Shown here: positions 46,382-54,483 of the stretch, in pieces | Numbering within the stretch: position 1 is the stretch's first letter | How the letters are laid out: every line of letters starts with the position of its first letter | Origin: Bdellovibrionales bacterium | GTDB lineage: Bacteria; Myxococcota; XYA12-FULL-58-9; SYDY01 | DNA: 64,000 nucleotides | Direction: 5' to 3' | Assembly (NCBI GenBank): GCA_005801425.1 | Contig: SYDY01000063.1 | Location: 7,683-71,682 of the forward strand | Program-made: the position numbers and the translations under genes | Notes under the pieces: model-generated | What the model was told of the DNA's origin: nothing | Databases searched by the model: none | Seen by the model: only the letters and a program-made list of their open reading frames with translations

Positions 46382-47155
46382 TCAAGCACTTACGGAAACG
46401 GTCGCATATCGAGGAACAATCACTGTATCGCCGGTGTAGTCCAGGTAACTTCGATCGACCGCACTGCGCAACGCACGACACGCGGAAATAGTGAGCGAAT
46501 CGACACCAAAACGTGCCAGCTCAACAACAACATCGCTGAGATAAATGGATGGACCGTGTCTTGGTGCATTGAGAATCGCCACACACCCATGCGGCCCCCA
46601 AGAAGCACTCACAAGAGCACTGAGATCCCTCTTATCCAGTTGAGCGAGCTGTAAGTTTTGAACCCAATCACCTCGCTCACGAATATCCCTCGGCTCGTTT
46701 ATTTTTCCGCGACACGTAAAGGATTCGTACAAAGCCTCATCTTCGCCGCTGAGGATAAGCTTTGTGCCCAGTGGCGCTAAAAATTGGAGGCGAATGGGTG
46801 TTCGAAAACATGGCATACCTTCAATTTCCGTGCCATGCGCATCAAGCAAAGCATGAGACGATTTGATGGGATGCGAGAGTACGATGCAATATCTTCCGAC
46901 ATGGGCCGAAAGTTGAGAATAAGGCACAGGCATATGGAGAGGAAATGCCTGTCTGAGTGCACGTGGTGGATACTGTGGTGCAGGGGGCACAGCGGCATTT
47001 TTTGTTGGCGAGGGCCATAAGGGGTGCGATGGATAAAGCGCATGATACGTAACAGGGGCACTTTCAGCACATGGCAAAGGCCCTTGCGTAGGATGAGGTA
47101 TTTCTTGTGTATGTTTATTCGCGCCCGAAGCAATAGGGGCAATCTCGTTGTGCAT
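46382..47155 (-). CDS. Unknown protein with His-Gly / Ala-Cys dyad, paralogue A
   Basis: 257 residues. A Pro-rich N-terminal 75 residues precede a domain shared with the neighbour at 47249-48004. Shared blocks: LSHP, LDAHGTEIEGMPCFRTPIRL (His107-Gly108) and LSDVVVELARFGVDSLTISACR (Cys226). A hydrophobic strand ending in His-Gly and a second ending in Ala-Cys are the pattern of caspase-fold (clan CD) proteins and of the Stv putative adhesin/effector domain. No signal peptide seen. Either identity would be a hypothesis. Confidence 0.6.
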   Translation of the reverse strand: MHNEIAPIASGANKHTQEIPHPTQGPLPCAESAPVTYHALYPSHPLWPSPTKNAAVPPAPQYPPRALRQAFPLHMPVPYSQLSAHVGRYCIVLSHPIKSSHALLDAHGTEIEGMPCFRTPIRLQFLAPLGTKLILSGEDEALYESFTCRGKINEPRDIRERGDWVQNLQLAQLDKRDLSALVSASWGPHGCVAILNAPRHGPSIYLSDVVVELARFGVDSLTISACRALRSAVDRSYLDYTGDTVIVPRYATVSVSA

Positions 47156-47248
47156 GGTACGTCATATTATACGACGAATCTCATGGATTTCTTGTTGAAA
47201 AAATTCGTCTTCGTTTTCGAGAAATAAATAACGAATATGGAACAAGCA

Positions 47249-48004
47249 TCAGTGCCAGTATACTGGAGGCGCTGGCATAGGCACCCTTTCTGACCAACTG
47301 TTCGGAAAGATATCAAGATCTCCGAGATCCTTGATCGTATGGCTGGTATCTCCGTCTATGTGGGGTCTGCATGCTGAGATGGTCAGTGACGTAACGCCAT
47401 CAGCAGCCAACTCCCGAACAACATTGCTGAGAAATATGTGCTCGTTCTCATCGCTCGTATTGAGCACAACCATGCGTCCTTCATAACCAAAAGATGATGT
47501 GCAGATCTCTGTTTGGTTTACGCGACTGAGTTGGGACAAACACAGATTGTGAGCCCAATATCCCGGGGGTGTAATTTCCTGGGATTCAGGTGTGTATCTA
47601 TGTTGTGTGAACTCCTCATAGAACCAGTGGGCCATTCCCGTGTCATCGGCATTGATATTCAGGCTATAGCCTGAAAGGGTGAGAAATCGCAGCTCAATCG
47701 GCGTTTTAAATGGCGGTACGCCCTCAATTTCAGAACCATGGGCATCGACCATAGCAAAAGGTGCTTTGGCTGGATGGGAAAGCTGAAGACTGTACTTTCC
47801 AACCCCCACCTGGAGATGGGGCTGGTGGATGTGCACATCACAAAGAAAATCGGTATTTTCAATCCATGGTGTGACGATTGATGGTTCGCTCACCGGATGC
47901 GCCAACCAAGCAATTGGCAAGATTGGCGCATCAGCACCATCTGCTGGATAGGCAGAAGCAGGCTTGAAATGATCGGCATCAAATCGGGTACAAACGGGCA
48001 ACAT
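47249..48004 (-). CDS. Unknown protein with His-Gly / Ala-Cys dyad, paralogue B
   Basis: 251 residues, tandem paralogue of the gene at 46382-47155, 93 nt away. Blocks MVDAHGSEIEGVPPFKTPIEL (His89-Gly90) and NVVRELAADGVTSLTISACR (Cys212) align with it; the His-to-Cys spacing is 123 versus 119. The rest has diverged strongly, so the duplication is old and the dyad is under constraint. N-terminus differs and lacks the Pro-rich part. Confidence 0.6.
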   Translation of the reverse strand: MLPVCTRFDADHFKPASAYPADGADAPILPIAWLAHPVSEPSIVTPWIENTDFLCDVHIHQPHLQVGVGKYSLQLSHPAKAPFAMVDAHGSEIEGVPPFKTPIELRFLTLSGYSLNINADDTGMAHWFYEEFTQHRYTPESQEITPPGYWAHNLCLSQLSRVNQTEICTSSFGYEGRMVVLNTSDENEHIFLSNVVRELAADGVTSLTISACRPHIDGDTSHTIKDLGDLDIFPNSWSERVPMPAPPVYWH

Positions 48005-48055
48005 GAGAGCAGTTGTATCTACGAAAAGTCATATCACCTGGACTTTTATCAGGAA

Positions 48056-49867
48056 CTACGCCCGCACCGCATCAGCCGGTAAGGTCTCCGCTGCACGCAA
48101 TGCAGGATAAAGTGTTGCAAGGTGAGATATTGCCAACGTAGCAACGACCGTCGCCATCACTTCCCATGGATTGATCACAATACGAAGACTGTCGATCATG
48201 TACACATTGGCTGCAAGGCCGATGTGGACTTGCGCGAGAACCCATGACGTCACAAGGCCTAAGATCACCCCCAAGATGGCCCCCATGCCACCGGCCATCC
48301 AGCCTTGATAAACAAAAATACGCATCACACGGGCATCGTCGGCACCGATGGCTTTGAGGATCCCTATTTCTTGGGTGCGATCAATCACGTTCATGAAAAG
48401 TGTCGATGCAATGTTAAATGCAGCGACGATGACGATGCACAGAAGAACCAAAAACATCACTATTTTTTGCAGTTTGAGTGCGGTAAAAATGCTCGCATTA
48501 AGCTTACGCCAATCAAGCGCACGGTAGGGATAACCCCCCACGCTTTGCGCGAGCGATTCGCCAATCACAAGAGCGCGTGCTGGATTTTTGAGTTTGATTT
48601 CAATGCCAGTGACGCTTCCGTCAAGTCCGAGCAATTGCTGTGCGGCAGGCAACGCCATGTACAACAGGCGCGAATCAAATTCATACATGCCAGATGCAAA
48701 TACACCCCCGATTCGAAAGTTCATGCGTTTGGGTGCGTTGTTCGATTTTCCCGACATGCCCACTGGAGTAATCAATGAAAACACACTGCCGATGGGTTTG
48801 CCGAGTTTGCGAAATAATTCGATGCCAACGATGGTGCTTGGGATCCCATCCTGATCGGCTATATAAGCAACTACGGCCTTTTTCCCGTCTTCTGGACGTG
48901 CAAAATGCTTACAAGTATTTTCCACCATACGCTCGCACATATGCAAAGCCACAGAGGTGACATTGGGTGACGCATTGGGAACGATGCCTTTGATCAATAC
49001 GCGCAAGCCATCGGCGGCGCCTGCAAGCATCGCTTCGCTGAACACAAAAGGTGCAGTCGCAGCAACTTCTGGATGTTGGTCAAGCGCTCCCGTAATGGCA
49101 GGATATTCGACAAAATCAACACCATATTTTTGCAACACAACGTGCGCATTGGTGCCAAGAAGTTTGTCTTCAACTTCACGTTGATAACCGCTCATCACCG
49201 ATGTCACGGCGATAAGTGATGCAACACCAAGGGCAATGCCTGAAACCGTAACGACCGATTGTACAGACCAAAGTCCGCCATCATTTCCAATCAAATAACG
49301 CTTGGCCATATTCCATTCGAGTTGATCGTTGTTATTTTTCCCCGCAAACAAATACGACAACGAGCTTCCAATAAGACCAGCAAAAATGGCACACAATGCC
49401 CAGAGGATCACAAGCCGGTCCCACATCGGGCCTAAGGTTTGTAATCCCCACGTCAGATCAATATATGTTTTTGCAGATTCATCGCGAAACAAGGCATTAA
49501 GGCCATAAGCACCGTGAATAAAAATTGAGATGCCGGTAAAAATTGCCAACGAATAGGATTCCCATACAGCCAAGCTTTGGGAGATCTTGCCCATGATGGC
49601 GCCTGCGCCCGCAACAATGAAAAGTCCTGCGACAAACAAAATCAAAGGTCTGTCATCGGATGCGAGATAGGGCACACATAGCCATTCAAGCACAATACAG
49701 CCTGCAGCGGTAAATCCCATTCCAGCGAACCACGCATGCCAAGAAAAACGGCGGCGCCATAGACTCGTGATGAGACCAATCACCGTAATATAGCCAAAGC
49801 CAACCACAAGACGCAGGATCTGCGAAACAAACCAACGTCCGAAAGAAAAGGAACCACCTGTGCTCAT
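48056..49867 (-). CDS. LolC/LolE-like ABC permease with N-terminal membrane extension
   Basis: 603 residues. From about residue 205 the protein is a typical MacB/FtsX-family lipoprotein-release permease: TVSGIALGVASLIAVTSVMSGYQREVEDKLLG, a periplasmic domain, then three C-terminal helices with VIDRTQEIGILKAIGADDARVM. The first about 190 residues add around six hydrophobic helices not found in E. coli LolC/E. The cognate ATPase is not adjacent; ccmE follows upstream by 3 nt. Lipoprotein sorting is the likely role. Confidence 0.85.
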   Translation of the reverse strand: MSTGGSFSFGRWFVSQILRLVVGFGYITVIGLITSLWRRRFSWHAWFAGMGFTAAGCIVLEWLCVPYLASDDRPLILFVAGLFIVAGAGAIMGKISQSLAVWESYSLAIFTGISIFIHGAYGLNALFRDESAKTYIDLTWGLQTLGPMWDRLVILWALCAIFAGLIGSSLSYLFAGKNNNDQLEWNMAKRYLIGNDGGLWSVQSVVTVSGIALGVASLIAVTSVMSGYQREVEDKLLGTNAHVVLQKYGVDFVEYPAITGALDQHPEVAATAPFVFSEAMLAGAADGLRVLIKGIVPNASPNVTSVALHMCERMVENTCKHFARPEDGKKAVVAYIADQDGIPSTIVGIELFRKLGKPIGSVFSLITPVGMSGKSNNAPKRMNFRIGGVFASGMYEFDSRLLYMALPAAQQLLGLDGSVTGIEIKLKNPARALVIGESLAQSVGGYPYRALDWRKLNASIFTALKLQKIVMFLVLLCIVIVAAFNIASTLFMNVIDRTQEIGILKAIGADDARVMRIFVYQGWMAGGMGAILGVILGLVTSWVLAQVHIGLAANVYMIDSLRIVINPWEVMATVVATLAISHLATLYPALRAAETLPADAVRA

Positions 49868-49870
49868 AAA

Positions 49871-50332
49871 TTAATCTTGATCTTTTGCGAGTGTTTTATA
49901 GAGATCTTGCGGGCGTTGTCCGTCCACGGGCGCGCGGTATTCATTGGAGTGCTTTACCATAACGCGACTCGCAGCAAAAATCTCGCCGTTGAAACTGCCT
50001 TCCACCACCACACCCATGCCTTCTTGAAACATTTGAGGCGGTGTTCCATGGGACTGCACACGCACATGGGGCACATCGCCTTCTGCTGCATTCCCCATTG
50101 AAAATGCGAGATTTAAAGTTTCAGGCTGCCACACCACGCTGCCTTTGCGAACCAATCCACCCAAACGAACGACAGCGCCTTTCCCAGCATCACCGTGTGC
50201 GAGAAGCTCTGGAACATCCCAGTAATACACCAGATTTTTTTCAACATCACCGAGAAGGAGATAGGCCAAGAGTGCGCTTGCGGTGCCCAAAGCGCACAAT
50301 GCTGCAATCCGACTGTACTTGCGTGTACTCAT
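49871..50332 (-). CDS. ccmE: Cytochrome c maturation protein CcmE
   Basis: 153-residue periplasmic haem chaperone. Membrane anchor (IAALCALGTASALLAYLLLG), OB-fold, and the haem-binding His in VMVKHSNEY (consensus K-H-x-x-x-Y). ATG 50332 overlaps the ccmD stop (ATGA). Order here is ccmA-B-C-D-E on the minus strand, the normal operon order. Confidence 0.93.
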   Translation of the reverse strand: MSTRKYSRIAALCALGTASALLAYLLLGDVEKNLVYYWDVPELLAHGDAGKGAVVRLGGLVRKGSVVWQPETLNLAFSMGNAAEGDVPHVRVQSHGTPPQMFQEGMGVVVEGSFNGEIFAASRVMVKHSNEYRAPVDGQRPQDLYKTLAKDQD

Positions 50333-50457
50333 GGCAGTTTCTCTTGATTGGGGCGCGATTGTTTCCACGCGAATATGCCGTACGAAATCAATACAAACCA
50401 AACGATGCTGTAGGCTGCGTTGACGTAGTCCCATCCACCGTTGATCAGGCCGTTCAT
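50329..50457 (-). CDS. ccmD: Cytochrome c maturation protein CcmD
   Basis: 42-residue single-helix protein: MNGLINGGWDYVNAAYS then IVWFVLISYGIFAWKQSRP. CcmD stabilises CcmE-CcmC and is usually 40-70 residues with a W-x-Y-V-x-x-A-Y start, as here. Starts in an ATGA overlap with ccmC and ends in an ATGA overlap with ccmE. Found by reading the gap between the two larger genes. Confidence 0.9.
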   Translation of the reverse strand: MNGLINGGWDYVNAAYSIVWFVLISYGIFAWKQSRPNQEKLP

Positions 50458-51128
50458 CGTGGATCTCCTTCGTTCATCATCAAAATATCATTCTGTGCGC
50501 GCAATCGCAGGGCAACAACACGGCGCCGTACGAGCCATAGAAATGCAAAAAGAAACGCAAAAGCGCCAATACGCAAAGGTGTCACCATGGCAGGATCCAT
50601 GGTTTTGGGACTCGATTGCAGTTGATGCAAGCTGTTCCACATTTTCACGGAAAACCAGACGATTGGAATATCGGCATAGATAATGATCCCAACCACCGCG
50701 CACCAGGTGGAACGTCGCCTGTCATCATCGATAGCACCACGCAAGGCGAGATAACCCGCATAGGCAAAAAACATGATAGCCGCAGTGGTAAGACGTGGAT
50801 CCCATGTCCACCAAACGCCCCATGTAGGGCGTCCCCAAAGGGATCCAGTGATCAATAAAAGAGCGTTAAACACAAGTCCAACTTCCGCGCTTGCCGCGGC
50901 CACATGATCTGCACCCGATTTACCTGAAAATAAATAAATCACGCTGGCAACAAGACATGTAGTGTATGCCATGAGTGCGGCCCAAGCCGAGGGCACATGC
51001 ACAAACATAATGCGATATACATCACCCATCATGGCTTCAGGGGGGGCAATCCAAAGGCCCCAAATAGAACCCAAAAGAAGCAATCCTGATGCGATAATAA
51101 ACAAACCCAAATCCAAAAAACGTCCCAT
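50454..51128 (-). CDS. ccmC: Haem exporter/lyase protein CcmC
   Basis: 224 residues, six membrane helices. The Trp-rich WGVWWTWDPRLT motif binds haem and passes it to CcmE; conserved periplasmic His lie in FVHVPSAW and in the last loop (MWNSLHQLQSS). Three nt after ccmB. Confidence 0.95.
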   Translation of the reverse strand: MGRFLDLGLFIIASGLLLLGSIWGLWIAPPEAMMGDVYRIMFVHVPSAWAALMAYTTCLVASVIYLFSGKSGADHVAAASAEVGLVFNALLLITGSLWGRPTWGVWWTWDPRLTTAAIMFFAYAGYLALRGAIDDDRRRSTWCAVVGIIIYADIPIVWFSVKMWNSLHQLQSSPKTMDPAMVTPLRIGAFAFLFAFLWLVRRRVVALRLRAQNDILMMNEGDPR

Positions 51129-51131
51129 GGA

Positions 51132-51809
51132 TTATTCCTCTACGATCCGCTCAAACAAGACGATACCGAGAATGCTGTATACAAAGGCAAAGATCACAAG
51201 CACCGACATCCAACCGCCAAATTCATGCATGGGATCGCCAAACAATACCAGAGATGTCGCTTTCACCGAGGCAACCAACGCGGGCACCAAAACAGGAAAT
51301 AGCAGCATGGGAAATAAGATATCCCGCGCTTTAAGTTGTGTGGCCATGGTGGCGTAAATCGTTCCAGGTGCGCTGATGGCCATGCTGCCTGAAAGTACAA
51401 CACCGGCAAGGCGTGCAAACCCCAAAGTAGGTTTTACTTCAAACAATGCAAATGACATGGGAAAAAGGATCAGTGCGATGCAACAAAGAAACAATGCATT
51501 GGACACAAGTTTTCCAAGAAAAAATCCGCGCATGTCGACAGGCAGCAGTCGCAAACCTTCAAGCGCTCTGTCGTCCATTTCAACGCGCATGGACTCGCTG
51601 AGGCTTAGGGTGCTTGTGAGTAAAATCGCGAGCCATACATAACCAGGTGCATGGCGCCCCAAAGTGACTGCATCGGGCCCTGCTGCAAATGAGAAAAGTA
51701 ACAAAACCAGCGTCGCAAAACACAACGCACCTTGGGCACGCGCACGACCGCGCCATTCGATACGCATATCTTTTTGCAGCGTGGCCCATCCTGAACGTAG
51801 GAAATTCAT
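51132..51809 (-). CDS. ccmB: Haem exporter protein CcmB
   Basis: 225 residues, six membrane helices, starting with a Lys/Arg-rich cytoplasmic stretch (LQKDMRIEWRGRARAQGAL) and containing EMDDRALEGLRLLPVD, the coupling loop of CcmB. ATG overlaps the ccmA stop (ATGA). Forms the ABC complex with CcmA and CcmC. Confidence 0.94.
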   Translation of the reverse strand: MNFLRSGWATLQKDMRIEWRGRARAQGALCFATLVLLLFSFAAGPDAVTLGRHAPGYVWLAILLTSTLSLSESMRVEMDDRALEGLRLLPVDMRGFFLGKLVSNALFLCCIALILFPMSFALFEVKPTLGFARLAGVVLSGSMAISAPGTIYATMATQLKARDILFPMLLFPVLVPALVASVKATSLVLFGDPMHEFGGWMSVLVIFAFVYSILGIVLFERIVEE

Positions 51810-52447
51810 GGGGTTGCTCCCCTCAGAATGCCGCCATCAAGCCACAATTCACGATCGCACAATGCATAACCTCGGTCGTGATCGTGGGTGGACATGATGA
51901 TGGTCACGCCCCGTTGTTTAAAATCGGTAATGATCTCTTCTTGAAGCTGTACGCCATCCACATCCAACTGCCCAAAGGGTTCGTCGAGCAGTACCAGTTC
52001 GGGTTTTTGAAGAAGCATGCGCGCAAGACCCAAGCGTCGTCGCATTCCGGCTGAAAATTCAGAGACAGGGCGATGGGCATGTTTCTTTAAATTGACGCGT
52101 GCCAGTGCGCTTTGCAGTTCCTGGGTGGACAGGATAAGCCCGTAATTTTTAAGTAACACAAGATTTTCGTGGGCAGTAAGTGCTTCGTAAAGATGTGTGT
52201 GATGGGTGATCAAGGCCAGGCGCTGTCTTATTTCATGATAGTGCGTTTGGGCATCAAGCCCGAAAAGACAAAGTGTGCCTTGGCTTGGTTGTAATGCTGT
52301 GGACAACACACGCAAAAGTGTTGTTTTTCCTGCACCATTGGCACCTCGCAAAAAAACGGACTCACCCCGCTGAATGGTCAACGAGATCCCACGAAGGGCC
52401 CAATGACGACCATATCGTCGTGCCAAGTGATGGGCCTGAATGGACAT
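51806..52447 (-). CDS. ccmA: Haem exporter ATP-binding protein CcmA
   Basis: 213 residues. Walker A GANGAGKTT, signature FSAGMRRRLGLARM, Walker B LVLLDEPFGQLDVDG and the switch His in MSTHDHDRG. First gene of the ccm operon. CcmF, CcmG and CcmH are not in this window. Confidence 0.93.
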   Translation of the reverse strand: MSIQAHHLARRYGRHWALRGISLTIQRGESVFLRGANGAGKTTLLRVLSTALQPSQGTLCLFGLDAQTHYHEIRQRLALITHHTHLYEALTAHENLVLLKNYGLILSTQELQSALARVNLKKHAHRPVSEFSAGMRRRLGLARMLLQKPELVLLDEPFGQLDVDGVQLQEEIITDFKQRGVTIIMSTHDHDRGYALCDRELWLDGGILRGATP

Positions 52448-52535
52448 GGGGCTTTAATAGCGCGTTAGAACCAAATCGTCATCCCCGTGCCAAGTGGGGT
52501 CATGTGTTTACTGTTAACACTGCACTGCGTTATAT

Positions 52536-53852
52536 TTATACGTATTTTCGTCGCAATCGCATGCCCATGAAACCCACCGAAACAAGCCACGCCAAGGCCG
52601 ATGGTGCGAAGCCTGTTGTATTGCATCCACCACCGCCGCCATCACTGTGACCGCAATCAGTATCGCAGCTGCAGGAGGCCTCGCATGTGTGGGATGTATC
52701 GCATGCACATGAGTTGCTGTGCGGTACGACAGGGGGTGTTGAACACTCCCGATCGCATGCGCAGCTTACGTCACAACTGAATGACACATCACATGCACAG
52801 GTGGGCGCAGGAGGAACCGGCGGAGCAGGAGGTGTGGGTGGCGCAGGGGGCGTGGGCGGCGTGACACCACCAGGGGTTCCTCCTCCACCAAACAAACTAT
52901 CCGAGAGACATGCACCACCAGGCGCATTCGAAAAGCCAAGACAACGAAAGCCACTTGGGCAACTGGCCGTAATATTGGGATCGCATGTTTTTGAGCAAAA
53001 ACCACCCGCACTGGTGCCTTGGCAAAACATGTCATTGGCACAGTCCCTCTCGCTCGTGCACGTTTCGCCCAGTTGTTTCGTGCCTTGTGGCAATTGTTCA
53101 ACCCCACCGCAGACATTCGCATTGGTGCAGGTCAATTGACCTGAATAGAATTCTTCACCGTTGTTACTTTGGTCAATAATTTTGGGACAAGGTGTCGCTT
53201 GGCTACAGGTAAATGAAGCCGCGGACGGATAAAGAAAGCATGCGCCCAATTCATCGTCGCGGGTGAGATCGCGGGAACGAAGCCATGGATCCACAGCAGG
53301 AGACATGGTGGGTGGATCGCTCATGGAATTGCCTTCAAGCACATGGTTAAGGCCAAACATGTGTCCCATTTCGTGGATCACCACACTACGCACATCAATC
53401 GCATGTCGACTGCCTGCTGTGGACCACGTGTTTCCATAACCATTGAGCGCGATATCGGCTTCAGCAATTCGACCGTAACCATCAAAGACAGGCTGCGTAA
53501 CACCGAGTACGTAATCACCAAATTGCCATCGATTGTCTTCAACCCATACGATGCGATTAACACCGTCAGAACGATTGCTGGTCAGCGACGTTTCGCTCAG
53601 AGTCGTGGTCCCTGATTCTACGATATTCAAACCGCTGCAATCGACAGCATTCCATGCCTGTTGTGATGCACGCACTTGCGCCACATCACTTCCATCGGTG
53701 ATGCTGCCTACGCCATCACTATCAAGCTGATAGCTGAATGATTTCGTGGGCCATTTGACCGCGTAATTATTTTGGAGACTGACCGAATAAGCACCTGCGA
53801 CAGAAGCAAACAGTACCGAAGCAAGACATGCAAACCACGGGGTCATTTTCAT
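52536..53852 (-). CDS. Secreted matrixin-like metalloprotease with Cys-rich repeats and MYXO-CTERM-like tail
   Basis: 438 residues. Signal peptide (CLASVLFASVAGAYS), catalytic domain with zinc motif HEMGHMFGLNH (His160, Glu161, His164, His170) and a downstream Met (SDPPTMSPAVD). Cys-rich modules follow (TCTSERDCANDMFCQG), then a Pro-rich linker (PPTPPAPPTPPAPP) and two copies of a 19-residue repeat C-A-C-D-x-S-x-x-C-x-x-S-C-x-C-D-x-x-C. The tail is Gly5-Cys, a hydrophobic helix and RLRRK, as in MYXO-CTERM surface-sorting signals. Probably displayed on the cell surface. Confidence 0.85.
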   Translation of the reverse strand: MKMTPWFACLASVLFASVAGAYSVSLQNNYAVKWPTKSFSYQLDSDGVGSITDGSDVAQVRASQQAWNAVDCSGLNIVESGTTTLSETSLTSNRSDGVNRIVWVEDNRWQFGDYVLGVTQPVFDGYGRIAEADIALNGYGNTWSTAGSRHAIDVRSVVIHEMGHMFGLNHVLEGNSMSDPPTMSPAVDPWLRSRDLTRDDELGACFLYPSAASFTCSQATPCPKIIDQSNNGEEFYSGQLTCTNANVCGGVEQLPQGTKQLGETCTSERDCANDMFCQGTSAGGFCSKTCDPNITASCPSGFRCLGFSNAPGGACLSDSLFGGGGTPGGVTPPTPPAPPTPPAPPVPPAPTCACDVSFSCDVSCACDRECSTPPVVPHSNSCACDTSHTCEASCSCDTDCGHSDGGGGGCNTTGFAPSALAWLVSVGFMGMRLRRKYV

Positions 53853-54412
53853 TGGCGTGCTCCTTCCTTGGCGAATTGTCGCAATGTGGAAAGCAGCTGA
53901 GCGATGCTTTTAGGCATCACATCTTCAAACGGTTTTTCTTCCCCATGGGGATCTTTCACAAAATGCAAACTGCCCATGTTGCGATGTACTGTGCGTTCAC
54001 CATTTTTATTTTCAATACGAAACACACCTTGCTCAAGACCTATCGGGATGAAACGACCTTCCCCCGTGGATTCCAGCAACACCACCACTTCTTCACCCAT
54101 TTTAAATTGTGGCATGCCAGGAATACGCGCGATGCGTTCCCCAGATCGACCACCAGGGAAAACCACGCTAAGTTTGCTTCGGTCGGCTTGAGGACCTCGT
54201 AACACTTCAATGATATTAAAGTTAACGCGGGTTAAGAACGGCCCTGAAGCATCCGTAGACAAATCATCGTCAACGGCTCCCACCGTTGCATGAATCACCC
54301 AGGTTGACGCTTGGGTCAGTTCGCGAAGCGGTGCATGGCGTACCACGGTCGCATACGCTTCACTTGAAAGTGTTAAAAAGAGGTGACAGGCAAGTACGAT
54401 GGAGTAACGCAT
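53849..54412 (-). CDS. Secreted protein of the matrixin operon
   Basis: 187 residues with a signal peptide (VLACHLFLTLSSEAYA) and a beta-rich domain (FNIIEVLRGPQADRSKLSVVFPGG, MGEEVVVLLES). ATGA overlap with the matrixin gene downstream suggests the two are made together; the role is unknown. The start follows a G7 tract by 4 nt. Confidence 0.7.
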   Translation of the reverse strand: MRYSIVLACHLFLTLSSEAYATVVRHAPLRELTQASTWVIHATVGAVDDDLSTDASGPFLTRVNFNIIEVLRGPQADRSKLSVVFPGGRSGERIARIPGMPQFKMGEEVVVLLESTGEGRFIPIGLEQGVFRIENKNGERTVHRNMGSLHFVKDPHGEEKPFEDVMPKSIAQLLSTLRQFAKEGARQ

Positions 54413-54416
54413 GGAT

Positions 54417-54423
54417 CCCCCCC
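54417..54423 (-). promoter_or_regulatory. G7 tract acting as ribosome binding site
   Basis: Seven G on the minus strand end 4 nt before ATG 54412; no other Shine-Dalgarno is seen. Third case in this window after rfbF and the aldolase gene. Confidence 0.45.
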
Positions 54424-54483
54424 GCGTGCAGTTCCGTCGTTAGAGTGCTAAGTAATCACACTTTGTGTCAAGCGAGGAGCACA

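Noticed and set aside
50041-50625. Plus-strand open frame of 194 codons over ccmE-ccmC
   Set aside because: Antisense to the coupled ccm operon, Arg/His/Cys-rich shadow sequence.
52490-52525. CCCCGTG...GTGGGG and GTGTTTA...TTAACAC near the end of the matrixin gene
   Set aside because: Short imperfect stems without a T run; not distinguishable from chance.
52830-52860. Short GGC/GCA-rich repeats suggestive of a CRISPR or minisatellite
   Set aside because: They encode the Ala-Pro-Pro linker of the matrixin protein; no spacer-repeat pattern anywhere in the window.
52687-53139. Gly-rich plus-strand frame
   Set aside because: It is the complement of the Pro-rich linker and Cys-rich repeats of the matrixin gene.
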